Shown one piece after another: positions 44,868-52,797 of a DNA stretch of 52,934 nucleotides. Position 1 is the first letter of the stretch. Each line of letters starts with the position of its first letter. Location: positions 1 to 52,934 of the forward strand of contig JACRBC010000057.1 in NCBI GenBank assembly GCA_016213245.1, given 5' to 3'. The notes under the pieces are model-generated. The model was not told the origin of the DNA, made no database searches, and saw nothing but the letters and a program-made list of their open reading frames with translations. Origin of the DNA: Candidatus Solibacter usitatus (GTDB lineage Bacteria; Acidobacteriota; Terriglobia; Bryobacterales; Bryobacteraceae). The position numbers were made by a program, and so were the translations under genes.

Positions 44868-45562
44868 GCCTCTCCGTAGGTCCTGTAGAGATAGCCTGGG
44901 TCGTCGAGCATCTCCTGCGTCCGCGGTCCCTGATGGGCGAGCTTGCCGCGACTGATCAGGACGACGTTGGTGGCCAGTTCCAGCGCTTCGCGTAACTGGT
45001 GGGTGGACATGAGCACGGTGCCGCCGGCCTTCAAAGCGTCGCGGAGGAGGCCTTGCAGCAGGGCGATGGCGCGATCGTCGAGCGCGGTGAAGGGCTCGTC
45101 GAGCAGCAGCAGACGCGGATTGTGCAGGAAGGCGCGGGCCACGGCGAGCCGCTGGCGCATGCCGCGGGAAAACTCGCGCACCAGGCCGTCCTTCACGCGT
45201 TCCAGGCCGGTGCGCTCCAGCCAGTGGAGAGCCGTTTTGGCGGGGTCGTCGAGCGAGTACAGGGCGGCGAAGAGCCGGAGGTTCTCCAGCGCCGAGAGTT
45301 CGTCGTAGATGGCGATGCCGTGGCCGATGATGCCGATGGAGCTGCGGGCGTCGCGGTCGAGGGTGTCGCGGTCGAAGACCTTGACGCCGCCCTTGGAGGC
45401 GCGGGAGAGCCCGGCCAGCACGCGCAGCAGCGTGGTCTTACCGGCGCCGTTCCGGCCGAGCAGGGCCACACACTGGCCGGGCTCGACCTCGAAGCTGATA
45501 TCGCGTAAAGCAGGATAGTCGCCGTAGAATTTCCAGACACCTTCGACGGCGAGCGCGCTCAT
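44864..45562 (-). CDS. ccmA: Cytochrome c maturation ATPase CcmA
   Basis: A 232-residue ABC ATPase. Walker A GRNGAGKTT, signature EFSRGMRQRLAVARA, Walker B RLLLLDEPFTALDD and the switch histidine in MSTHQLRE are all intact. The ATG at 45562 overlaps the stop of the upstream unknown gene; the longer open frame to 45658 is not used. CcmA partners CcmB. The signature SRGMRQR in place of LSGGQ is common for CcmA. Confidence 0.93.
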   Translation of the reverse strand: MSALAVEGVWKFYGDYPALRDISFEVEPGQCVALLGRNGAGKTTLLRVLAGLSRASKGGVKVFDRDTLDRDARSSIGIIGHGIAIYDELSALENLRLFAALYSLDDPAKTALHWLERTGLERVKDGLVREFSRGMRQRLAVARAFLHNPRLLLLDEPFTALDDRAIALLQGLLRDALKAGGTVLMSTHQLREALELATNVVLISRGKLAHQGPRTQEMLDDPGYLYRTYGEA

Positions 45563-46560
45563 GCGGAGGGCTTGCTCCCGTCCCCAGGCGCCTTCATCCA
45601 CTGCGCGGCGAAACTGAGCGCCAGGACGGCGAGCATCAAGCCCAGGGCCCATTTCCACTCGCGCTGATAGCCGGGCGGCTGCATCTCCACGATGCGCGGG
45701 CCGTCTTCTTCGCTCGTGGCGCCGGCCGCGGCGCCGGCCGCGGCGTTGGCCGCCGGCCGCAAAGAGCCGGTACCGTTGACGGTGATCTTATACTGCGCGT
45801 TCTTGATTTCGAAGATAGCGGCCTGCGTCTGCGGCTCGTTGCCAAGCGGTGCCAGCCCGTCGCCTTCCACTGTGATGCCTTGAGGAACCACGAGCCGGAC
45901 CGGACCGGGTGCGTGGACGACTTTGCCGCTCAGCACCGAAGGCGAGCCGGCCGGCATCTTGTAGCTGAGGTCGAAACGGGTCTCGCCGGGCTTGATGGGG
46001 AAGTCGAGGAAGTAGACACCCGCGCCGGCCTGCTTGGCCTCGCGCTCCACGGGCATGCCGCCGGGCGCGGTGGCCCGGGCCATGATGTTGGCGCGCGCTT
46101 CGGCGGGCACGAAGAAGCGTAGCGTGCCGCTCTGGGGATTGTTCCAGGTGGTCTGATCCGGGTTGGAGGCGATCACCGTTTCGTTGACGATCAGATCTTT
46201 CCCGTCGGTCTCCACCAGAATCATGTGCTGGCTGAACTGGACGGCGCCCGCCTTCGAGGATGCGTCGAAAATTGCGACGTCCAATGCCTGGGCGAGCGCG
46301 CCCGGCGGCGCCTGCACATTGTAGGAAACGCCCTGCCAGTGGGCCTGGACAAGATACGGGGACGAAGCGTCGGCTTCGAGCTGGAACTTGCCGGCGGCGT
46401 CCGACACAGCCTTGCCCGCCGCTTCCATGCCGCCTTGTCCAATCTTGGTCAGGTTGACGGTCACGCCTGCCTGGGGCTTGCCGCTGGTCTTGTTCACCAC
46501 CGTGCCGTTGATGGCGGCCACCAGCGGCAGCGCACAAAGGAAAAGAACCGCCGCCTTCAT
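45559..46560 (-). CDS. Exported beta-domain protein in the ccm operon, unknown
   Basis: A 333-residue protein with signal peptide MKAAVLFLCALPLVAA. A CarboxypepD_reg-like unit comes first (INGTVVNKTSGKPQAGVTVN). A middle beta region follows (TLRFFVPAEARANIMARATA, VYFLDFPIKPGETRFDLSYK) and a C-terminal membrane helix (WKWALGLMLAVLALSFAAQW). It would be anchored in the inner membrane and face the periplasm. It overlaps both neighbours by 4 bp (ATGA at each end), so it is firmly part of the ccm operon, but it is no standard Ccm protein. A role in apocytochrome handling is only a guess. Confidence 0.65.
   Translation of the reverse strand: MKAAVLFLCALPLVAAINGTVVNKTSGKPQAGVTVNLTKIGQGGMEAAGKAVSDAAGKFQLEADASSPYLVQAHWQGVSYNVQAPPGALAQALDVAIFDASSKAGAVQFSQHMILVETDGKDLIVNETVIASNPDQTTWNNPQSGTLRFFVPAEARANIMARATAPGGMPVEREAKQAGAGVYFLDFPIKPGETRFDLSYKMPAGSPSVLSGKVVHAPGPVRLVVPQGITVEGDGLAPLGNEPQTQAAIFEIKNAQYKITVNGTGSLRPAANAAAGAAAGATSEEDGPRIVEMQPPGYQREWKWALGLMLAVLALSFAAQWMKAPGDGSKPSA
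45719..45742. repeat. 12-bp tandem duplication inside the ccm-operon unknown gene
   Basis: GCGCCGGCCGCG occurs twice in a row and encodes part of an Ala/Gly linker (ANAAAGAAAGAT) just before the C-terminal membrane helix. It keeps the frame and probably reflects slippage in a flexible linker. Confidence 0.7.
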
Positions 46561-46979
46561 GCCTGGCCCTCCATTGTCTTGCCGCATTCGCCGCAGAACT
46601 TCATCGATTTTTCGAAGACGGCCCCGCAATGGGGGCACTTCAGGCCCTTCACGGTTTCGGCCGCTTTCTGGGCCACCGCCTGTGCCCGGACCGTGGCTCT
46701 TGCGGCGGAGAGGCCGTGGGCGACGGTGTCGATTTCCGCCAGCACGCCCGCCAGTTCGTTTTGGAGCGTCAGCTTCGACTTGCCGTAGTCCGAGTCCGAC
46801 AGCTTGCCCAGACGGTATTCGAAGTTCAGGTCGCGCAGGTTGTCGTAGATCACCGCCTTGCGGCTTTCCAGGTGCTCCACCGGCGAGGCGGGCGGCGCCT
46901 GCGGCAGGTCCTTTTCGCGCACAAACAGGACAAGGGCGAGCACGCTCGCGGTGATGAGGATGGAAACTGCTAGAATCAT
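46557..46979 (-). CDS. Membrane-anchored zinc-ribbon protein, CcmI-like N-terminus
   Basis: A 140-residue protein with a membrane helix at the N-terminus (ILAVSILITASVLALVLFV). A helical segment follows, HLESRKAVIYDNLRDLNFEY with RLGKLSDSDYGKSKLTLQNE, a pattern also seen in the first part of CcmI-type proteins. The end is a zinc ribbon with two CxxC pairs: KCPHCGAVF and KFCGECGK. The zinc ribbon would lie in the cytoplasm if the N-terminus is outside. It sits between ccmH and the exported unknown, overlapping the latter by 4 bp. Confidence 0.65.
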   Translation of the reverse strand: MILAVSILITASVLALVLFVREKDLPQAPPASPVEHLESRKAVIYDNLRDLNFEYRLGKLSDSDYGKSKLTLQNELAGVLAEIDTVAHGLSAARATVRAQAVAQKAAETVKGLKCPHCGAVFEKSMKFCGECGKTMEGQA

Positions 46980-46992
46980 GCGCCGAAAATCC

Positions 46993-47484
46993 CTATTCCA
47001 TGTCTGAGAGGTCTTTGTCGATGCGCTCCCGGTATTGAGCCAATTCAGACGACTCCGTCTCGGCCGGGTCCGGCCCTTCGGCGGCCGGGCGCCGCTTCAT
47101 GTAGCGCCGCAAAACCAGGTAGATGATGCCGAGTCCGCCGGCCAGGCCCACAAACGGCATGGTCCAGCTCAGCAGATAGAAGCCCTCGGCAGGCGGCTTG
47201 AGCAGGATCTCCTTGCCGTAGACGCGTTCCATCTCGGCGAACACCTCGCTGTCGCTGAGCCCCTGATCGGCCATTTGCAGCAGTTGGGTCCGCACGGGGT
47301 CGGAGAAGTGGCAGTTGATCATGTTGCAGCCCGTGATGCTGGCCTGGCAGCCGCACTTGCACTTCAACATGTCGCCCAGCCGCCTGACGCGCTCGTTGGT
47401 CAGCGGCACCGTTCCTTCCACCAGCGCCACTGTCAGCAGCAGCGCCAGCAGCAGCTTACTTCGCAGCTTCAGCCTGTTTTGCAT
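46993..47484 (-). CDS. ccmH: CcmH-like apocytochrome thiol reductase with extra cysteines
   Basis: A 163-residue protein: signal/TM segment SKLLLALLLTVALVEGTVPL, helical CcmH domain, then a membrane helix (VGLAGGLGIIYLVLRRYM) and a charged tail. The thiol motif is DMLKCKCGCQASITGCNMIN followed by C58, with cysteines at 42, 44, 46, 53 and 58. Classical CcmH has LRCxxC, so the redox or metal chemistry differs. CcmH keeps apocytochrome CXXCH cysteines reduced. The ATG at 47484 is preferred; a TTG four codons earlier is possible. It overlaps the end of ccmF by 29 bp. Confidence 0.85.
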   Translation of the reverse strand: MQNRLKLRSKLLLALLLTVALVEGTVPLTNERVRRLGDMLKCKCGCQASITGCNMINCHFSDPVRTQLLQMADQGLSDSEVFAEMERVYGKEILLKPPAEGFYLLSWTMPFVGLAGGLGIIYLVLRRYMKRRPAAEGPDPAETESSELAQYRERIDKDLSDME

Positions 47485-49471
47485 AGACACCCACAACTTC
47501 CGTCCTGGCGTACGAATACTTCACCTTGCTCGGCACCAGACAGACCAGTGTCCCGAACATCAGCACGTAGAAACCGACCCAGATCCAGCTCACCAGCGGG
47601 AAGACGTAGGCCTGGATGATCGCCTTGTCGGCGTCGGTCTGGCTCATGCTGGCGAAGTTCAAGTAGAGATCCTCATGGAGCCTGCGCCGGATGGAGACCT
47701 CCGACGTCGGCTGCTGGGTGGCGGAATAGACCCTGCGCTCGGGGCTCATGTCGCCCAGGTACTCGCCATTGCGATAGACGCCGACCAGGGCGCGCTGCCA
47801 CGAGTAGTTGGGCGTGTCGCCGTCGGTCACCTGCTTGACGTGCAACTGGTAGCGGCCGATCTCGAAGCGGTCGCCGATCTTCACTTCCTTGGTCGTGTCC
47901 AGGTTGAAGGCCGCGCCGGTGTAGCCGGCAAACATGATCACGATGCCCATGTGCACCATGTAGCCGCCGTAGCGGCGGGTGTTGCGGTGGGTCAATTCAA
48001 CCACGGCGCGCCCGAAATTCATCTGGCTCTTGGCGGCGATCGCCCGCGCGCCCTTGAAAAACTCCATCACCACGGTCACCGTCACAAACGCGCACAGGCC
48101 GAGGCTGATCAGCGCGTAGAGGTGGTGGATGCCAAATGCGGCCAGAGCGGCGATGGTCAGAAACATCACAGCCACCGGCCAGCGGAATGCCCGCTTCAGG
48201 CTCTCCAGCGAGCTACGGCGCCAGGCGATCAGTGGGCCCACGCCGGTGAGCAGCAGCAGGAACAGCCCGATGGGCACGTTCACCTTGTTGAAGAACGGTG
48301 CGCCCACGGTGATCTTCTCACCCAGCACGGCTTCGGTGATCACCGGGAACATAGTGCCCCAGAGGACCGCGAAGCAGGAAGCCAGCAGGATCAGGTTGTT
48401 GAACAGGAAGCTCGACTCGCGGCTTAGGACGCTCTCCAGCCGCACCTCGCTCTTGAGGTAGTCCAGCCGCTTGAGAATCATGAACGTGGTCACGGCGACC
48501 TCGATGGTGAGGAAGGCCAGGAACCAGGTTCCCAGCGACGATTGCGCGAAAGCGTGGACGCTCGACACCACGCCGCTGCGGGTGAGGAAGGTCCCGAAGA
48601 TGCAAAGGAAATAGGTGCTGGAAATCAGCACCATGTTCCACACCTTCATCATGCCCTTCTTCTCCTGCATCATCACCGAGTGCAGGAAGGCGGTGGCGGT
48701 GATCCAGGGCAGCAGCGACGCGTTCTCCACCGGGTCCCAGCCCCAGTAGCCGCCCCAGCCAAGCACCGCGTAAGCCCACCCTTGTCCGAGCATGACGCCC
48801 ATCGACTGGAAACCCCAGGTGATCAGCGACCAGCGGCGCGTGGTTTGAATCCAGGCGTCGCCGGGCTGCTTGGTCACCAGCGAGGCGAAGGCGAAGGCAA
48901 AGGGGACGATGAAGCCGACGTAGCCCAGGTACAAGGCCGGCGGATGGATCGCCATCAGCCAGTACTGCAACAGGGGATTCAAGCCGTTTCCGTCGGCCAC
49001 GGCCGTGACGCCCTTGCCCACGGCCAGCACCTGGAAGGGCGGCTCGACAAAGGCGTTCAGCGTGCAGAAGAACACCTGGGTGAACATCAGCACCGCCACC
49101 ACGTAGGGCATCATCTCCCGGTGCTTCTTCCGGTTGGTCCACACCACGATGGCCGAGTAGACCGACAACAGCCACGACCACAACAGCAGCGAGCCTTCCT
49201 GCCCGCCCCACCAGGCGGCGAACTTGTAGACGGCCGGCATGGCGCGGTTGGATCGCGCCGCCACGTAAGCCAGGCGGAAGTCGCTGGTCAGCAGCGAATA
49301 GACCAGAATGCCGGCGGCGGCCGTCAGCAGGATGAAGATCCCGTACACCGCCCGCCGTCCGCTCTCGATGAGGAAAGGCTTCTTCTTAATGGCCCCGGTC
49401 AGAGAAGCCAGGAAGGAATAGGCTGCCAGGCAGAGTGCCAGCAGGATGGCGAATGCGCCGGATGTTTCCAT
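47456..49471 (-). CDS. ccmF: Cytochrome c haem lyase subunit CcmF
   Basis: A 671-residue protein with about 15 membrane helices. The WWD motif reads GWGGYWGWDPVENASLLPW, preceded by MAIHPPALYLGYVGF and followed by LTRSGVVSSVHAFA, all CcmF features. Conserved haem-ligand histidines lie in these blocks. CcmF takes haem from CcmE and attaches it to apocytochrome c with CcmH. The length is normal. It follows ccmE by 25 bp. Confidence 0.95.
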   Translation of the reverse strand: METSGAFAILLALCLAAYSFLASLTGAIKKKPFLIESGRRAVYGIFILLTAAAGILVYSLLTSDFRLAYVAARSNRAMPAVYKFAAWWGGQEGSLLLWSWLLSVYSAIVVWTNRKKHREMMPYVVAVLMFTQVFFCTLNAFVEPPFQVLAVGKGVTAVADGNGLNPLLQYWLMAIHPPALYLGYVGFIVPFAFAFASLVTKQPGDAWIQTTRRWSLITWGFQSMGVMLGQGWAYAVLGWGGYWGWDPVENASLLPWITATAFLHSVMMQEKKGMMKVWNMVLISSTYFLCIFGTFLTRSGVVSSVHAFAQSSLGTWFLAFLTIEVAVTTFMILKRLDYLKSEVRLESVLSRESSFLFNNLILLASCFAVLWGTMFPVITEAVLGEKITVGAPFFNKVNVPIGLFLLLLTGVGPLIAWRRSSLESLKRAFRWPVAVMFLTIAALAAFGIHHLYALISLGLCAFVTVTVVMEFFKGARAIAAKSQMNFGRAVVELTHRNTRRYGGYMVHMGIVIMFAGYTGAAFNLDTTKEVKIGDRFEIGRYQLHVKQVTDGDTPNYSWQRALVGVYRNGEYLGDMSPERRVYSATQQPTSEVSIRRRLHEDLYLNFASMSQTDADKAIIQAYVFPLVSWIWVGFYVLMFGTLVCLVPSKVKYSYARTEVVGVYAKQAEAAK

Positions 49472-49496
49472 GGATCGTGCTCCGTCCTCTCAGGGA

Positions 49497-49940
49497 TTAG
49501 GACATCGACGGCGGCTTGGATGAGTTCAACGGCTGCTGCGCCGGCCTCTGCCCGGGCGCGGCCTCGTACTTCGAGGGGCACTTGGCGGCGATGGAACTCG
49601 CCTGGAAAGACCCGTCGGACTGCATCCTGCCATCCGCCATCGCCTGCGCGTTGTCCCGGAACGTGTCCGGCAGCGGGTCTTTGCCCGTGTACACGACGCT
49701 CAGTGTCAGGTTCTTTTCTTTTTCGTGAATGGTGAAAAAGACCTTCTCGCCTTCACGCCGGATGGTGCCGGGCAGCACGTCGCCCGTCACCCTCACCCGC
49801 TTCCCCACATCGGGCGACTGCTTCAACTCCGAGATCGTTTTGTAGTAGGTCTTAGACTCTTTGATGCCGCTGGCGGCCAGCCATGCCAGAGTGCCGATAA
49901 TCGCAACTACCAATGCTCCAAAACGAAGGTAGGTCTTCAT
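49497..49940 (-). CDS. ccmE: Haem chaperone CcmE, CXXXY variant
   Basis: A 147-residue protein: N-terminal membrane anchor (FGALVVAIIGTLAWLAASGI), then the CcmE OB-fold (VGKRVRVTGDVLPGTIRREG, VVYTGKDPLPDTFRD). The haem-binding site, HXXXY in most bacteria, reads AAKCPSKYEA: C121 replaces histidine and Y125 is kept. CXXXY CcmE proteins are known from some archaea and Desulfovibrio. A flexible proline-rich tail follows. It is the first ccm gene and lies 41 bp downstream of the M23 gene. Confidence 0.92.
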   Translation of the reverse strand: MKTYLRFGALVVAIIGTLAWLAASGIKESKTYYKTISELKQSPDVGKRVRVTGDVLPGTIRREGEKVFFTIHEKEKNLTLSVVYTGKDPLPDTFRDNAQAMADGRMQSDGSFQASSIAAKCPSKYEAAPGQRPAQQPLNSSKPPSMS

Positions 49941-49981
49941 GTGTCACCTTTCATTCCAGTATAGCCCCTCCGCGCAGCCTT

Positions 49982-51394
49982 TCACTGGCCGGCGGATCTC
50001 AGTTGCGGCACCACCCAAAACGACTGCCCGCCGGGGTTGGAGCGCACGGCTTGCACCGACACCCTCCACTGCCCGGGCTCGGGGCCGTCGATATGAACGC
50101 TCTCGGTGTCCTCACGGAAGGTCCGCCCGCTGGGACTCACCAGGTAGAGGTCGAAATCGGAGTCGCGGCTCTCCCAGCCCAGCCGGACATCCAGAGCCGA
50201 GGTGCCTCGGGGAATGTCAAGCAACCGGGTCCACCACCCGGCAAATGCCGCCTCCCCGGTCCAGCGCGGATCCGGCCGCGATTGCCTGTTCTGGGAAAGC
50301 GCTGTGCCGGATTGGTCGAAAACGAACGGGACACTCTGCGCTGAAATGGAAAATCCTTTGGTGACATGAACATGCACGTGCTTTCCGAACGAGTAGCCAC
50401 TGTTACCCACCTCGGCCAGGATCTGCCCGGCATCCACGCGGTCGCCCGTTCGGACGCGGAACGAACCGGCCCGCAGGTGGGCGTAGTGTGAGAACTCCCC
50501 GTCCTCGTGCTTCAGGGTGATGTAGTTGCCGAAGATCCGCCGGGCCGGGGTCTGGCCCAGGCCCAGGTCGAAGGCGCTCACCGTGCCGGGCCGCATCGCC
50601 GTCACGTGTCGCCCGTCCACCGGGGCGATGTCGTAGGCGTGCCGGGCCCGGCCCCAGTGCGAGTACGAGCCATAGGGGCCCTGCGACACCCGCCAGCGCT
50701 CGCCGGCGGCGGCCGGCATCTGGTATCCGGCGGCGGACGAGACGACGAAGCGCGCCGGCGCGCTTTGGGTCCCGTCGGGATTGCGCAGGATCACCAGGTA
50801 CTCGGCAGGTTCCAGAGGCGGCGGTTTCACGATGATCCGGTTGCCCTCCTGCCTCTCAGGCAGCAGATGCGCGATATAGGTCCATCCGCCGGTCTTCGAA
50901 TACCGGGCCAGATTAATGGACGTCTCCGAACCGGCGCCGTGGGCGTCGATGGCCAGTTCGTCCTGGGAGACGCTCGCTACCTTCACAGAAAGGCCGGCGG
51001 CGGCGCCAACGATCTCGAAGGGCCTTTCGTGCGTCACCTCGCCGTTGAGCAGGATTCGCGCCCGCCAGGGGCCGGGATTGGCGCCGGCTTCAAATCCGCC
51101 CACCGGCAGCGCACTGAGGAAGCACAGCGCCTGGGCGGCGGGCAGATCGTCGTAGGCCACCGGCTGGGCCACTCGTCCCTGCGGATCCACCCACTCGATA
51201 CGCAGCCGGTCGCCTGCCTTGACTCCGCGGACCACGAATCGCAGAAAGACCTGCTCGGCCGAGGATTCCACCCGCGCCGCGGGCCGGGTAATGGCGCACG
51301 CCGTTTCACTCGCCGCCAGCCCCGTCTGGCTCTGCTCGACGACCGCCGCCGGGGCGGTCAGGCACACCATCAGAGCTATGGCCGCCAGCCGCAT
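49982..51394 (-). CDS. Exported M23-family (LytM-like) peptidase
   Basis: A 470-residue protein with signal peptide MRLAAIALMVCLTAPAA; a GTG at 51400 is an alternative start. Two Ig-like or beta regions come first. The M23 core at ~250-345 has HAYDIAPVDGRHVTAMRPG, NYITLKHEDGEFSHYAHLRA and GYSFGKHVHVHV, giving the metal ligands H, D and the final HxH. A C-terminal pre-peptidase-like domain (SDFDLYLVSPSGRTF) follows. The second ligand block reads HAYDIA rather than HxGxD, so endopeptidase activity against peptidoglycan is likely but not certain. It may be co-transcribed with ccmE. Confidence 0.82.
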   Translation of the reverse strand: MRLAAIALMVCLTAPAAVVEQSQTGLAASETACAITRPAARVESSAEQVFLRFVVRGVKAGDRLRIEWVDPQGRVAQPVAYDDLPAAQALCFLSALPVGGFEAGANPGPWRARILLNGEVTHERPFEIVGAAAGLSVKVASVSQDELAIDAHGAGSETSINLARYSKTGGWTYIAHLLPERQEGNRIIVKPPPLEPAEYLVILRNPDGTQSAPARFVVSSAAGYQMPAAAGERWRVSQGPYGSYSHWGRARHAYDIAPVDGRHVTAMRPGTVSAFDLGLGQTPARRIFGNYITLKHEDGEFSHYAHLRAGSFRVRTGDRVDAGQILAEVGNSGYSFGKHVHVHVTKGFSISAQSVPFVFDQSGTALSQNRQSRPDPRWTGEAAFAGWWTRLLDIPRGTSALDVRLGWESRDSDFDLYLVSPSGRTFREDTESVHIDGPEPGQWRVSVQAVRSNPGGQSFWVVPQLRSAGQ

Positions 51395-51482
51395 ACTCAC
51401 CTATCGGCGCCATTGTTCCGGCCCATTAGACGCCCCCTCATGCCCCACCCCTTCCCAGCCGATAAGCATTATTAGGTGATCC

Positions 51483-52094
51483 ATGAGCGCCCCTACGCAG
51501 TCCGCCGACCTCCAGGACCACTACGCAGTGCTGTGTGTCGATACCAAGGCGACTCCCGAGGTCATCTATCAGGCGTATGCGGTCCTGGCCGCCAAGTACC
51601 ATCCGACCAACCAGGAAACGCGGAATATGGTCAAGTACGGGGCGGTCACACGAGCCTACGAAGTGCTCTCCGACCCCCACTCCAGGCTCGCCTTCGACGC
51701 CGCGCTGCCCAAGGCCGCCGCATCCACCGATTTCGTCTTCGCCGGACGAGAGTTCTTTGACGCGCTGAACTCGGAATCGAATCGCCGCGCCTGCATCCTC
51801 TGCCTGCTCTATGATCGCCGACGCCAGCGGCCGGCCCTGCCGGGCATCACCATGCGCGAGGTGGAGGCCATGGTCACGTTCTCCGCGGATCAGATCCTGC
51901 TTGCCCTGTGGTACCTGAAACAGCGCGGCTTGGTCCTGTCAGACGACAAGAGCACTCTGCAGATCACCGCCGACGGCATGGAGTTCCTCGAACGAAACCC
52001 GCCCGGCCCCGGCACCGTCTTCGCACTCCTCAAGTCCACTGAGGCCCCCCCGGCCCAGCCCGCCGGGGAGATGCAATCCCCACCGGCGGCCTGA
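51483..52094 (+). CDS. J-domain-like protein with degenerate HPT motif
   Basis: A 203-residue cytosolic protein. Residues ~12-72 follow the DnaJ pattern: DHYAVLCVDTKATPEVIYQA, YAVLAAKYHPTNQETR, RAYEVLSDPHSRLAFDA. The HPD tripeptide that triggers Hsp70 ATPase is HPT (H40-P41-T42). Residues ~100-175 resemble a winged helix (ITMREVEAMVTFSADQILLA, LWYLKQRGLVLSDDKSTLQI). The tail is Ala/Pro-rich. It therefore looks like a J-like protein that may not stimulate DnaK, perhaps a DNA- or protein-binding regulator. It is divergent from the M23 gene and 106 bp upstream of ahpC. Confidence 0.75.
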   Translation: MSAPTQSADLQDHYAVLCVDTKATPEVIYQAYAVLAAKYHPTNQETRNMVKYGAVTRAYEVLSDPHSRLAFDAALPKAAASTDFVFAGREFFDALNSESNRRACILCLLYDRRRQRPALPGITMREVEAMVTFSADQILLALWYLKQRGLVLSDDKSTLQITADGMEFLERNPPGPGTVFALLKSTEAPPAQPAGEMQSPPAA

Positions 52095-52137
52095 CTTTTC
52101 CGCGACCAAACGCGATCCTGCTTCATCGAACAGGTCA

Positions 52138-52154
52138 AGCGCAAGGCTTGCGCT
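52138..52154. promoter_or_regulatory. 17-bp inverted repeat upstream of the peroxiredoxin
   Basis: AGCGCAAG (52138-52145) and CTTGCGCT (52147-52154) are perfect inverted arms around one base, 46 bp before the ahpC ATG. It could be an operator for a redox regulator or a small hairpin after the J-like gene. No T-run follows, which argues against a terminator. Confidence 0.4.
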
Positions 52155-52200
52155 CAACCTCTTCACAGGCCTTACTAGTTCAGAAGGAGACACTCAACCT

Positions 52201-52731
52201 ATGCTCGGTGTTGGACAGAAATTCCCCGACTTCAAGCTTGCCGCATCGGTCGGCCTCGCTATGGAGTTCCCCGCCCTCTCGTTGGACGATTACGGAGGCA
52301 AGTGGAAGGTCATTTTCTTCTGGCCGAAGGACTTCACCTTCGTCTGCCCTACGGAAATCACCGCCTTCGGCGCGCTGAACGGCGAGTTCATCAAGCGCAA
52401 CGCGCAGGTCCTCGGCGCCAGCGTCGATTCCGAGTTCGTCCACCTGGCCTGGCGCAACTCCCACCCCGGCCTGAAGGAACTTCCCTTCCCCATGCTGGCC
52501 GACATCAAGCGCGAGCTCAGCGCCGCCCTCGGCATCCTGGACCCCAAGGCCGGCGTCAGCCAGCGCGCCGTCTACATCGTCGACCCCGACAACACCATCC
52601 GCTTCGTCATGGTCACCGACCTCTCGGTCGGGCGCAACAGCAACGAAGTTCTGCGCGTCCTGGACGCCCTCCAGGCCGGCGGCCTCATGCCCTGCGACTG
52701 GCAGCCCGGCCAGCCACCCATCAAACTCTAA
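52201..52731 (+). CDS. ahpC: AhpC-type peroxiredoxin
   Basis: A 176-residue 2-Cys peroxiredoxin. Peroxidatic C49 lies in FFWPKDFTFVCPTEI; conserved DSEFVHLAWRNSHPGL, PFPMLADIKRELSAALGIL and SVGRNSNEVLRVLDALQ follow. The C-terminus GGLMPCDWQPGQ has one resolving cysteine, C165; actinobacterial AhpC, which it resembles, has a Cys-x-Cys here and about ten further residues. It reduces hydroperoxides in the cytoplasm; the reductant partner is not in the window. The ribosome binding site is AAGGAG eleven bases upstream. A terminator follows after 18 bp. Confidence 0.93.
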   Translation: MLGVGQKFPDFKLAASVGLAMEFPALSLDDYGGKWKVIFFWPKDFTFVCPTEITAFGALNGEFIKRNAQVLGASVDSEFVHLAWRNSHPGLKELPFPMLADIKRELSAALGILDPKAGVSQRAVYIVDPDNTIRFVMVTDLSVGRNSNEVLRVLDALQAGGLMPCDWQPGQPPIKL

Positions 52732-52749
52732 CCGTTTCCAACCTCCCTT

Positions 52750-52783
52750 GGGGCAGGGCCTGGCGCCCTGCCCCTTTTCTTTT
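52750..52783 (+). terminator. Intrinsic terminator of ahpC
   Basis: A perfect 10-bp stem GGGGCAGGGC (52750-52759) / GCCCTGCCCC (52765-52774), loop CTGGC, followed by TTTTCTTTT. Confidence 0.9.
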
Positions 52784-52797
52784 CCTCTTATCCCCTA

